Positions 1-4,664 of a DNA stretch of 5,053 nt are shown here, piece after piece (the first letter of the stretch is position 1; every line of letters begins with the position of its first letter). The notes under the pieces were generated by a model, which saw only the letters and a program-made list of their open reading frames with translations, was not told where the DNA came from and made no database searches. The stretch is from Deltaproteobacteria bacterium. GTDB lineage: Bacteria > Myxococcota_A > Polyangia > Polyangiales > Houyiibacteriaceae. The DNA lies in assembly GCA_019309605.1 (NCBI GenBank), contig JAFDFW010000186.1:1-5053 (forward strand). The letters run 5' to 3'. The position numbers were made by a program, and so were the translations under genes.

Positions 1-11
1 GGGCTGTTCAT
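1..11 (-). CDS. 5' end of a sigma-54-dependent gene running off the left edge
   Basis: Only the first codons are visible, reading Met-Asn-Ser-Pro. The start is assigned because ATG at 11-9 is preceded by GGAGG (18-22) at a 6-nt spacing. That site lies about 21 nt below the start point predicted for the -24/-12 promoter at 43-58. The gene follows the sigma-54 activator gene on the same strand and has its own promoter and paired dyads, so it is probably a target of that activator. Its product cannot be known from this window. The start call rests on the ribosome binding site and promoter position, not on protein similarity. Confidence 0.6.
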
Positions 12-17
12 TGGGTT

Positions 18-22
18 CCTCC
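18..22 (-). promoter_or_regulatory. Ribosome binding site of the left-edge gene
   Basis: The minus strand reads GGAGGA, six nt before ATG at 11. It is one of the two best Shine-Dalgarno matches in the window and is the main reason for calling a gene start so near the edge. Confidence 0.65.
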
Positions 23-42
23 GGATGCTTACCACCCTCTGA

Positions 43-58
43 TGCACCGACCGTGCCA
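43..58 (-). promoter_or_regulatory. Sigma-54 (-24/-12) promoter of the left-edge gene
   Basis: The minus strand reads TGGCACGGTCGGTGCA. Against the sigma-54 consensus TGGCACR-N4-TTGCW it matches everywhere except G for the first T of the -12 element, and the GG and GC doublets are correctly spaced. Counting from the -12 C at 44, transcription should start near position 32. The same G variant occurs in the other two promoters of the window. Two dyads sit upstream at the distances expected of activator sites. Confidence 0.85.
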
Positions 59-110
59 ACCGGAAAACGCAATCGTTTCGGGAGAAGGTCCGTTACGCGA
101 CGCCGTGGTG

Positions 111-124
111 ACGACTTTCGTCGT
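111..124. promoter_or_regulatory. Activator-site dyad, proximal, for the left-edge promoter
   Basis: A perfect inverted repeat ACGAC-TTTC-GTCGT, extended by one more pair on each side (TGACGAC/GTCGTCA, 109-126). Its centre, 117.5, is 59.5 bp above the outer edge of the -24 element, about -85 from the predicted start point. The same dyad at the same distance precedes the LuxR operon promoter. This is the placement of an upstream activator sequence for a sigma-54 activator. Binding by the activator encoded at 182-1762 is inferred. Confidence 0.75.
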
Positions 125-134
125 CAGAATCATG

Positions 135-148
135 ACGACGGGAGTCGT
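135..148. promoter_or_regulatory. Activator-site dyad, distal, for the left-edge promoter
   Basis: A second perfect inverted repeat, ACGAC-GGGA-GTCGT, centred 24 bp beyond the proximal dyad and 83.5 bp above the -24 edge. It lies 34 bp downstream of the activator gene's stop codon, but has no T-tract on either strand and so does not look like a terminator. Paired sites about two helical turns apart suit cooperative binding of activator dimers. Confidence 0.7.
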
Positions 149-181
149 TTCGGCAGGTTCCGGGCAGCCCTCGAACCAGCC

Positions 182-1762
182 TCACTCGCGTCGGTTCTTG
201 AACTTCTCCGGGTCGATCTCGAGGGTTGCCATTCGGCTGATCAGCCCGGTGCGCGGAACGGAAAGCATTCGTGCGGCGCGGGCCACGATGCCTTCGCACG
301 CCGCGAGCGTGTCCTCGATGATTCCCTTCTCGAGGACATCGAGGCCGTCTTTTTGCTCGGCGAGTTGCTTCCAACGGCCTGGGATTTCGTTGCCGGATGA
401 CCCACCGGCGGGCTGAGCGGCGGTCAATGAGCCAGCCGCGCCGAGGGGATGTTCGCCCTCCAGGTCCAGGTGGCGCGCTTCGATGACGGGGTCCGCAGAT
501 TCGCTGACGCGCACACGGTTTCTAGCTCGCTCCAACACGGCCTCGAGCTCGCGAATGTTTCCGCCCCAGCGCAGATGGTGGGCTGAGAGTAGCTCACGCG
601 CGCTGCCGTCCAGCTCCCAGTCGTTCCGCCCGTCGGTGCGGTTCAAGTAGCGAACGGCGATTTGGGGGATGTCTTCGCGCCTTTCGCGGAGCGGCGGTAG
701 CACGATCGGCACCGTTGCGAGCCGGTAGTAGAGATCCTGCCGGAAGCGGTTGTCGGCGATGGCCTGCAACACGTCGCCGTTCGTGACCGAGATGAGGCGT
801 ACGTCGGCTTTCTTGGGCTCCCGCCCTTGGTAACCAAGGGGCCGATACGAGCCGAACTGCGTGAAGTCGAGGAGCAGTTGCTGAGCATGGCGGGACAAGT
901 TGAGCACCTCATCCAGGATCAGGGTCCCTTTGTTTGCGTATTCGACCAGACCCTTCCTCTTGGAGACTGCACCCGAAAATGCCCCCCGCTCGTGTCCGAA
1001 AAGCTCCGAGGTGATCGTGTTCAAATCGTCGGCTAGCCCCAGCGTGGCCCGGACGATGGGCTCACGATTGCTAGCCCGCGCGAACGCGGTCGCAAGCTGG
1101 GTCTTGCCGGTCCCCGACTCGCCCGAGAGCATGATGGAAGCATTGCTGGCAACTGCAGCACGCAGCTCCTCGCGAATCGTTGCCATGCTCTCGGGAGCCA
1201 GAAGCTCGTCGAGGCTCAGGTGATGCTCGTTGTGGTCCTTCGCGCGTTCGACCCACAGGTCTTCCCGCGTGGCCTCGATTAGGGTCTGCTGCGCAATCAT
1301 ACCGCCAAGCAGTGAGCCCACGCATTCGATGAACTCGAGCACGGCGCTTTGCTCCCCTTCGTCCCCGGGAAACTCCAGATACATCGCGCCGATTAGGGTA
1401 CGCCCACGTCGGGAGGACGTTGGGAGCGACCAAAGTGGAACCGCCGCGAACGAACCCATCGGAGCGTACGGTACCGGGCCCGCCACCGTCTTGGGCTCGA
1501 CCTGCACGCGGCTCAACGTGTCTGTCACGTGTTGGGCAAGTACTGCCGGCGGCACGCCTCGAAAACCAGCTGTGCGTGAGCGGTGCATCGGTCCTCCACC
1601 GCTCTTGGTTTCCAACGTGCTCCAGGCGGAGGTCGCGCCGAGCTGGACGCACAACGCTTCCAGCGTCTCTTCGATGAAACGTCCACCGTGAAGCCCCATC
1701 ACTGCGGATGCCACGACTTCACGCATGCGCGGCCACGGGTCTAGGTTGTCCGCTGCAGACAT
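182..1762 (-). CDS. Sigma-54-dependent activator (GAF, AAA+, Fis-type HTH)
   Basis: A bacterial enhancer-binding protein, which uses ATP hydrolysis to open promoters held by sigma-54 RNA polymerase. Numbered from the chosen start (526 aa), residues 15-160 form a GAF-like sensor. The AAA+ core follows, with Walker A GESGTGKT (214-221), a GAFTGA-loop equivalent reading GAFSGA (260-265), Walker B LILDE (281-285), sensor I VRLISVTN (321-328), the arginine-finger segment FRQDLYYRL (340-348) and sensor II WGGNIREL (399-406, usually WPGN). A Fis-like HTH occupies 482-515. There is no receiver domain, so control is probably by ligand or partner binding. The start at 1762 is chosen for AGAGGG at 1767-1772. 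An ATG at 1807 would overlap luxR by 8 nt but has no ribosome binding site. It is cotranscribed with the LuxR gene, 37 nt downstream of it, and probably activates its own operon. Confidence 0.93.
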   Translation of the reverse strand: MSAADNLDPWPRMREVVASAVMGLHGGRFIEETLEALCVQLGATSAWSTLETKSGGGPMHRSRTAGFRGVPPAVLAQHVTDTLSRVQVEPKTVAGPVPYAPMGSFAAVPLWSLPTSSRRGRTLIGAMYLEFPGDEGEQSAVLEFIECVGSLLGGMIAQQTLIEATREDLWVERAKDHNEHHLSLDELLAPESMATIREELRAAVASNASIMLSGESGTGKTQLATAFARASNREPIVRATLGLADDLNTITSELFGHERGAFSGAVSKRKGLVEYANKGTLILDEVLNLSRHAQQLLLDFTQFGSYRPLGYQGREPKKADVRLISVTNGDVLQAIADNRFRQDLYYRLATVPIVLPPLRERREDIPQIAVRYLNRTDGRNDWELDGSARELLSAHHLRWGGNIRELEAVLERARNRVRVSESADPVIEARHLDLEGEHPLGAAGSLTAAQPAGGSSGNEIPGRWKQLAEQKDGLDVLEKGIIEDTLAACEGIVARAARMLSVPRTGLISRMATLEIDPEKFKNRRE

Positions 1763-1766
1763 CAGG

Positions 1767-1772
1767 CCCTCT
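1767..1772 (-). promoter_or_regulatory. Ribosome binding site deciding the activator start
   Basis: The minus strand reads AGAGGG followed by CCTG and ATG, giving a GAGG core 5 nt before the ATG at 1762. The alternative ATG at 1807 is preceded by sequence with no purine-rich match, so the shorter protein is preferred. Confidence 0.5.
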
Positions 1773-1799
1773 GAGGTTACCTGGTTGAGCCCAGTCCGA

Positions 1800-2255
1800 C
1801 TACCCATTGTACAACGACTCGATCGAAGGGCGAAAACCCATATTCTGGTGGCTTTCCAAGACTCGAACCATCATCACCAACTGTGCCTTGCTTCGGACGC
1901 CGAGCTTTCGCATCACCCCGTTGAGCAAGACAGACACGCGCGATGTGCTGAGCCCCAAACGGTAGCTGATGATCTTACTGCTTTCGCCTAGCGCTGCGCT
2001 CGTTGCAACTTGTTGCTCGCGCGCCGTGAGCCCGCATGCACGACCCGCCTTGGAGGTGTTGAGCTTGAGGAGGATGAAGCGGCGGCCGTCGGCATCGAAC
2101 CAGTCGACCAGGGTCACGCGTCCACGCACCAAGCCCTCCCAAACCAGAAGCGCCCGCTCCGTGTCGGTCTTACGAAAGTCGCGGCGTGTCCGGTCGAGAC
2201 GCAGGGCTGCGTCACGGAGCATCTCGGAGCCTACGGTTCCCTCGACTTCCGACAT
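1800..2255 (-). CDS. LuxR-type HTH transcriptional regulator
   Basis: A small DNA-binding protein of 151 aa from the chosen start. Residues 38-66 carry a short module (WEGL, LVDWFDADGRRFIL) that I recall from many myxobacterial LuxR-type proteins. The C-terminal half is a GerE/LuxR HTH, opening LTAREQQV (76-83), with recognition-helix region STSRVSVLLNGVMRKLG (103-119). There is no receiver or autoinducer domain. The frame is open upstream to a TTG at 2399, but the sigma-54 promoter at 2335-2350 places the transcript start near 2324, so translation must begin at 2321, 2312 or 2255. ATG at 2255 fits the family's short N-terminus, though none of the three has a clear ribosome binding site. First gene of the operon with the sigma-54 activator. 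Its targets are unknown; it may modulate the activator or the same promoters. Confidence 0.85.
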   Translation of the reverse strand: MSEVEGTVGSEMLRDAALRLDRTRRDFRKTDTERALLVWEGLVRGRVTLVDWFDADGRRFILLKLNTSKAGRACGLTAREQQVATSAALGESSKIISYRLGLSTSRVSVLLNGVMRKLGVRSKAQLVMMVRVLESHQNMGFRPSIESLYNG

Positions 2256-2278
2256 GGCCGTCAACGTGACTGGACGCG

Positions 2279-2292
2279 CCCGCCTGGGCGGG
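2279..2292 (-). repeat. GC-only inverted repeat in the luxR leader
   Basis: A perfect inverted repeat, CCCGCC and GGCGGG around 2 nt, about 32 nt into the transcript predicted from the -24/-12 promoter and 23 nt above the chosen ATG at 2255. In RNA it would give a short strong stem. It could affect translation or early elongation. If translation instead starts at 2321 or 2312, it is coding sequence. No T-tract follows, so it is not a standard terminator. Confidence 0.4.
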
Positions 2293-2334
2293 ATCTTCCT
2301 TGCTGGCTCCATTCCGCTCATGCGGACGTCGAAA

Positions 2335-2350
2335 TGCACGCCACGTGCCA
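2335..2350 (-). promoter_or_regulatory. Sigma-54 (-24/-12) promoter of the LuxR-activator operon
   Basis: The minus strand reads TGGCACGTGGCGTGCA, matching TGGCACR-N4-TTGCW at all positions but one (G for the first T of the -12 element). The -12 C at 2336 predicts a start point near 2324. The promoter lies inside the longest possible luxR reading frame, which rules out the TTG start at 2399 for this transcript. Because the operon encodes a sigma-54 activator, it is probably autoregulated. Confidence 0.85.
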
Positions 2351-2402
2351 CTCCAAAAGTCCTGCAATTCCGCAATGCGTGAAGCGGGATTAGAGACAAA
2401 CG

Positions 2403-2416
2403 ACGACGGTCGTCGT
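2403..2416. promoter_or_regulatory. Activator-site dyad, proximal, for the LuxR-activator operon
   Basis: A perfect inverted repeat ACGAC-GGTC-GTCGT. Its centre at 2409.5 is 59.5 bp above the outer -24 edge (2350), exactly the distance seen at the left-edge promoter. A longer overlapping reading of the same stretch (2400-2416) is an 8-bp inverted repeat around one base. It is a probable binding site for the Fis-type HTH of the operon's own activator. Confidence 0.75.
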
Positions 2417-2422
2417 CAGGAA

Positions 2423-2436
2423 CCGACGGCCGTCAT
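2423..2436. promoter_or_regulatory. Activator-site dyad, distal, for the LuxR-activator operon
   Basis: Reads CCGAC-GGCC-GTCAT, a degenerate copy that keeps the CGAC and GTC core and contains the 10-bp palindrome GACGGCCGTC (2425-2434). It is centred 20 bp beyond the proximal dyad and 79.5 bp above the -24 edge. Confidence 0.6.
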
Positions 2437-2458
2437 CACTTTTCACATGCCGGTGCAG

Positions 2459-2472
2459 GCGACGGACAGCGT
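2459..2472. promoter_or_regulatory. Activator-site dyad, distal, for the small membrane protein promoter
   Basis: Reads GCGAC-GGAC-AGCGT, a weak copy: four of five consensus bases on the left arm and three of five on the right. It is called mainly because its centre is 82.5 bp above the -24 edge of the plus-strand promoter, inside the 79.5-83.5 bp range of the other two distal sites. Confidence 0.4.
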
Positions 2473-2480
2473 CAGCGGCG

Positions 2481-2494
2481 ACGACGAGCGACGT
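2481..2494. promoter_or_regulatory. Activator-site dyad, proximal, for the small membrane protein promoter
   Basis: Reads ACGAC-GAGC-GACGT, one mismatch from ACGAC-N4-GTCGT. Its centre is 60.5 bp above the -24 edge at 2548, within 1 bp of the other two proximal sites. All four dyads between the divergent promoters fall in 92 bp, so activator bound here might serve both directions. Confidence 0.6.
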
Positions 2495-2547
2495 CATTTG
2501 GGCGGCACGGGCACCAGCTCTACGCACTAATCATTGCGTTTCTTCGT

Positions 2548-2563
2548 TGGCACGGTGCGTGCT
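2548..2563 (+). promoter_or_regulatory. Sigma-54 (-24/-12) promoter of the small membrane protein gene
   Basis: Reads TGGCACGGTGCGTGCT on the plus strand, again matching TGGCACR-N4-TTGCW except for G at the first T of the -12 element. The -12 C at 2562 predicts a start point near 2574, leaving a 27-nt leader before the ATG at 2601. It diverges from the LuxR-activator promoter, with a shared upstream region between 2351 and 2547. Confidence 0.85.
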
Positions 2564-2588
2564 CTGGTCTGAGGGCACCATCACAAAC

Positions 2589-2593
2589 AGGAG
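2589..2593 (+). promoter_or_regulatory. Ribosome binding site of the small membrane protein gene
   Basis: AGGAG, 7 nt before the ATG at 2601. It fixes that start over an in-frame GTG- or TTG-type codon further up, which would lie around or before the promoter. Confidence 0.75.
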
Positions 2594-2600
2594 CCTAGCT

Positions 2601-2786
2601 ATGATTCTCCAAGAATACGCCGCAATCCTCGACAAGGCACGACAACGACGGGCCGACACCATCGGCTACGCCGCTCGCAAGCACCCCATCATCGCCGTTC
2701 TCGTCGCCGCCGTTCTCTTCGTTCCAGTTCCGATCATGCTTACGCAAGTCGAGTGGAACCCGTCTGTGCCGGTGGCCATGCGATGA
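2601..2786 (+). CDS. Small single-pass membrane protein under sigma-54 control
   Basis: A 61-residue protein I do not recognise. Residues 1-29 are polar and basic with helical character (many Ala, Arg, Lys; KARQRR at 12-17). Residues 30-48 are a hydrophobic span (IIAVLVAAVLFVPVPIML) containing two prolines. A short tail, QVEWNPSVPVAMR, follows. The positive-inside rule suggests a cytoplasmic N-terminus and periplasmic C-terminus; the basic N-terminal part could lie along the membrane or bind a partner. The start is supported by AGGAG at 2589-2593 and by the -24/-12 promoter at 2548-2563. The gene diverges from the LuxR-activator operon and is probably an activator target, so it may be an effector, or a membrane sensor feeding back on the circuit. 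That it is a real gene rests on promoter, ribosome binding site and membrane segment together. Confidence 0.75.
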   Translation: MILQEYAAILDKARQRRADTIGYAARKHPIIAVLVAAVLFVPVPIMLTQVEWNPSVPVAMR

Positions 2787-2821
2787 GGCCACGACGTCGA
2801 GCCTTGGGAGGGGCAAGCACA

Positions 2822-2831
2822 CGGCATGCCG
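2822..2831. repeat. Short palindrome in the convergent gap
   Basis: CGGCATGCCG, a perfect 10-bp palindrome between the small membrane protein gene and the end of the PEGA protein gene. It has no loop and no T-tract, so it is not terminator-like. A chance occurrence in GC-rich DNA is possible. Nothing else is recognisable in 2787-2879 apart from the hairpin at 2866-2879. Confidence 0.25.
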
Positions 2832-2865
2832 CTGCCATCCGAGGCCCGTCGTCAAGCTCTCACGT

Positions 2866-2879
2866 CGCGGAGCACCGCG
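2866..2879. terminator. Weak hairpin between convergent genes
   Basis: CGCGG-AGCA-CCGCG, a 5-bp stem with a 4-nt loop, immediately before the stop codon of the minus-strand PEGA gene as read on the plus strand. It lies 79 bp beyond the small membrane protein's stop and could slow plus-strand transcription. There is no T-tract, so intrinsic termination is doubtful; termination here may depend on Rho. Confidence 0.2.
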
Positions 2880-4595
2880 TCAGAACGCCCCTCCAACCCC
2901 GATGGCTCCCCCAGCGCGATTCACGTGGATGCTCGGCGATAGCTCCGCCTTGAGCTTCTCGTCGCCTTTCCTAAACAGATAGACCAGCGGAATGGTCAGG
3001 AGCGGAGCGGCGGTGACACCCAGCATGATCGCAAGGTCGGTCTGCTTGGCGCGGTTGACGCACGGGTCGGGGTTCAGATTGTTGATCGAGCAAGACTGGG
3101 CGGGCTTCGGGTCCGCGGTGACGCCCACCGCGATCGCCGCTGCTGTGAATCCGATACCCAAACCTCCGCTTAGCCACCCCCACCACGGCGTTTTGCTCTT
3201 GTACGGCAGCACGAGCGGCATGGCCGTTACGAGCAGTGCGGAACCCGCCGCGCCCGTGACGAGGATCCCCGTACCCATGCTGAGCCACTTGCCGTGCGCG
3301 TCGAGACTGCCTGGGTCCGCCACCCAGTCGTTTGCGGCAGAGCTGCGCGCGGCTAGCAAGCCGTAGCCCGTGAGCAGCGACGCGGTGCCGACCGAAGCTA
3401 GAGTGAGCCCGGAGACAAACTGGCCGCGTGGGGGCCGGACCTGCCCGACACGATCTTTGCTTGCCTCGCGTTGCGCGGGGGTTTCCACGCGCCCGGTCGC
3501 GCAGTCGAGAGTCACGGGCTCAGGACCCGTGAAGTCCCTGCACTCCCCGGCAAGCAAAGTTGCGGTGGCTTCGATGACGTCCGCGGTGCTCGGACCGACG
3601 GCCGTCGTTTCCATGCGAGCAAATGCAGCTCCCCTCTGGGTTCCTCGGATCAGCCGTAACTCGAGTGTGTTGATCGCCGGTACCGACGCGAGCACCACTG
3701 CGGCTGCGGGGAGCTCTCTTGCAAACTCGCGCGCGTCCCTCGCGCGCTGGCGCGGGTCCGGTGACTCGTCGTACCGGAGATGCAAAATGGGTGTCGTCCG
3801 TACCGCTCGATCGAATCGAGTCACGACGAACAGATTGGTCCTACCCGGTGAAACCTGGACGCGATGCACGCGACTCGAGACGCTTGGATCGCATTCGACC
3901 TGCGCTCGATACTCACCTGGGTAGAGATCGGTCATCTCAAAAGGCGTTTTGCCGATGAGCACGCCGTTGACGCGGAGCGCGCAGTCGGATGGCTCGCTGT
4001 CGACCGCCAAGGTGCTCGTGTGTCCGGGGCCGGGCTGGGAGGCTTCGTCGTAGAGCATGGCCACCGTGGGGGGGTGCATGTAATGGGTGGGCTCGCCGCC
4101 CGGCACCATTCGCACGCAGTCTTTGGCTTGCGCCTCGGCCGCAGCCTTTTCACCGGTGTCGAGCAACGCCCGAACCATATAGAGGCAGGTGTCCACCACG
4201 GTCCGGGCTCGCTTCGGGTCTCGGTTGAGCTCTTCTAAGGCTGCATTGGACAGCGCCTGCGCTTCCTCGAGCTGACTGAGCGCGGTTGAGTACTCGCCGG
4301 CGGCGAGTTGACGGATGCCAGCCTGCGATCGTACGAGCCAATCTTCTATCGCCTGCTCCGCGACTACTGAAGGTGGGGCAGAGCCACGTTGCTCGAAACG
4401 GACAGCGGCCTGCCCGGACGACCAGACACCGACACCGTGCTTACGGAACTCGCGACTGACCTTGCCGACGGTGGGTTGCATCCACGCGACGTCCCCATCG
4501 GCGGTGGTCGGAAGCACGAGCCAATCTTCCGATTGGGCAAGCGCACTCGGCAGACCACAGAGCCAAAGCACGGCAACGGCCAAGACAAGTCGCAT
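2880..4595 (-). CDS. Exported PEGA-domain protein with four C-terminal membrane segments
   Basis: A 571-residue protein. Residues 1-20 are a signal peptide (hydrophobic core, likely cleavage ALA|QS). Residues 75-165 are alanine-rich helices resembling tetratricopeptide repeats. Residues 194-250 match a PEGA-like fold (LAVDSEPSDCALRVNGVLIG, then TPFEMTDLYPGEY), a type usually found in surface or periplasmic proteins. Residues 265-355 are an unassigned domain. Hydrophobic segments lie at 393-415, 440-463, 471-492 and 520-541, followed by a basic tail. Eight cysteines after the signal peptide fall in close pairs (137/160, 205/235, 352/365, 502/512), which would suit disulfides. The basic loops favour a cytoplasmic 464-470 and tail, at odds with a periplasmic N-terminus plus four crossings, so topology is open. 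The start is set by the signal peptide; no good ribosome binding site precedes it. It follows the hydrolase gene by 69 bp on the same strand. Function unknown. Confidence 0.85.
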   Translation of the reverse strand: MRLVLAVAVLWLCGLPSALAQSEDWLVLPTTADGDVAWMQPTVGKVSREFRKHGVGVWSSGQAAVRFEQRGSAPPSVVAEQAIEDWLVRSQAGIRQLAAGEYSTALSQLEEAQALSNAALEELNRDPKRARTVVDTCLYMVRALLDTGEKAAAEAQAKDCVRMVPGGEPTHYMHPPTVAMLYDEASQPGPGHTSTLAVDSEPSDCALRVNGVLIGKTPFEMTDLYPGEYRAQVECDPSVSSRVHRVQVSPGRTNLFVVTRFDRAVRTTPILHLRYDESPDPRQRARDAREFARELPAAAVVLASVPAINTLELRLIRGTQRGAAFARMETTAVGPSTADVIEATATLLAGECRDFTGPEPVTLDCATGRVETPAQREASKDRVGQVRPPRGQFVSGLTLASVGTASLLTGYGLLAARSSAANDWVADPGSLDAHGKWLSMGTGILVTGAAGSALLVTAMPLVLPYKSKTPWWGWLSGGLGIGFTAAAIAVGVTADPKPAQSCSINNLNPDPCVNRAKQTDLAIMLGVTAAPLLTIPLVYLFRKGDEKLKAELSPSIHVNRAGGAIGVGGAF

Positions 4596-4664
4596 CGGCC
4601 GTAACTATCTGTGGTTTGGCGAAATGGCGCAACAGTATGCTTCGTGGTCAGCCGCAACCCGGGA

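Noticed and set aside
109..148. Two stem-loops just after the activator gene could be read as its transcription terminator.
   Set aside because: There is no T-tract on either strand. The same dyads occur upstream of the LuxR operon promoter at an identical promoter distance, so activator sites explain them better.
11..416. Plus-strand open frames of 124-129 codons covering the left end.
   Set aside because: They cross the predicted promoter, the dyads and the end of the activator gene, and their translations are low-complexity shadow sequence.
703..720. GGCACCGTTGC on the plus strand resembles sigma-54 elements.
   Set aside because: The GG and GC doublets are not 10 bp apart, and it lies within the AAA+ coding region with no gene downstream on that strand.
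1071..1652. A 193-codon minus-strand open frame inside the activator gene.
   Set aside because: It overlaps the sensor and AAA+ coding sequence in another frame, is rich in Arg, Gly and Pro as expected of a GC-rich shadow frame, and has no recognisable domain.
2256..2399. Longest possible luxR reading frame starting at TTG 2399.
   Set aside because: The start lies upstream of the -24/-12 promoter at 2335-2350, so it would not be on that transcript. Its extra N-terminus has no family resemblance.
2791..2800. ACGACGTCGA after the small membrane protein gene resembles the activator dyad.
   Set aside because: The arms abut with no 4-bp spacer and there is no sigma-54 promoter at the proper distance.
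4604..4632. A sigma-70-like promoter, TTGCGC-17 bp-GATAGT, upstream of the PEGA protein gene.
   Set aside because: The -35 matches only 3 of 6 bases and the -10 lies 8 nt from the start codon, leaving almost no leader. It is too weak to annotate.
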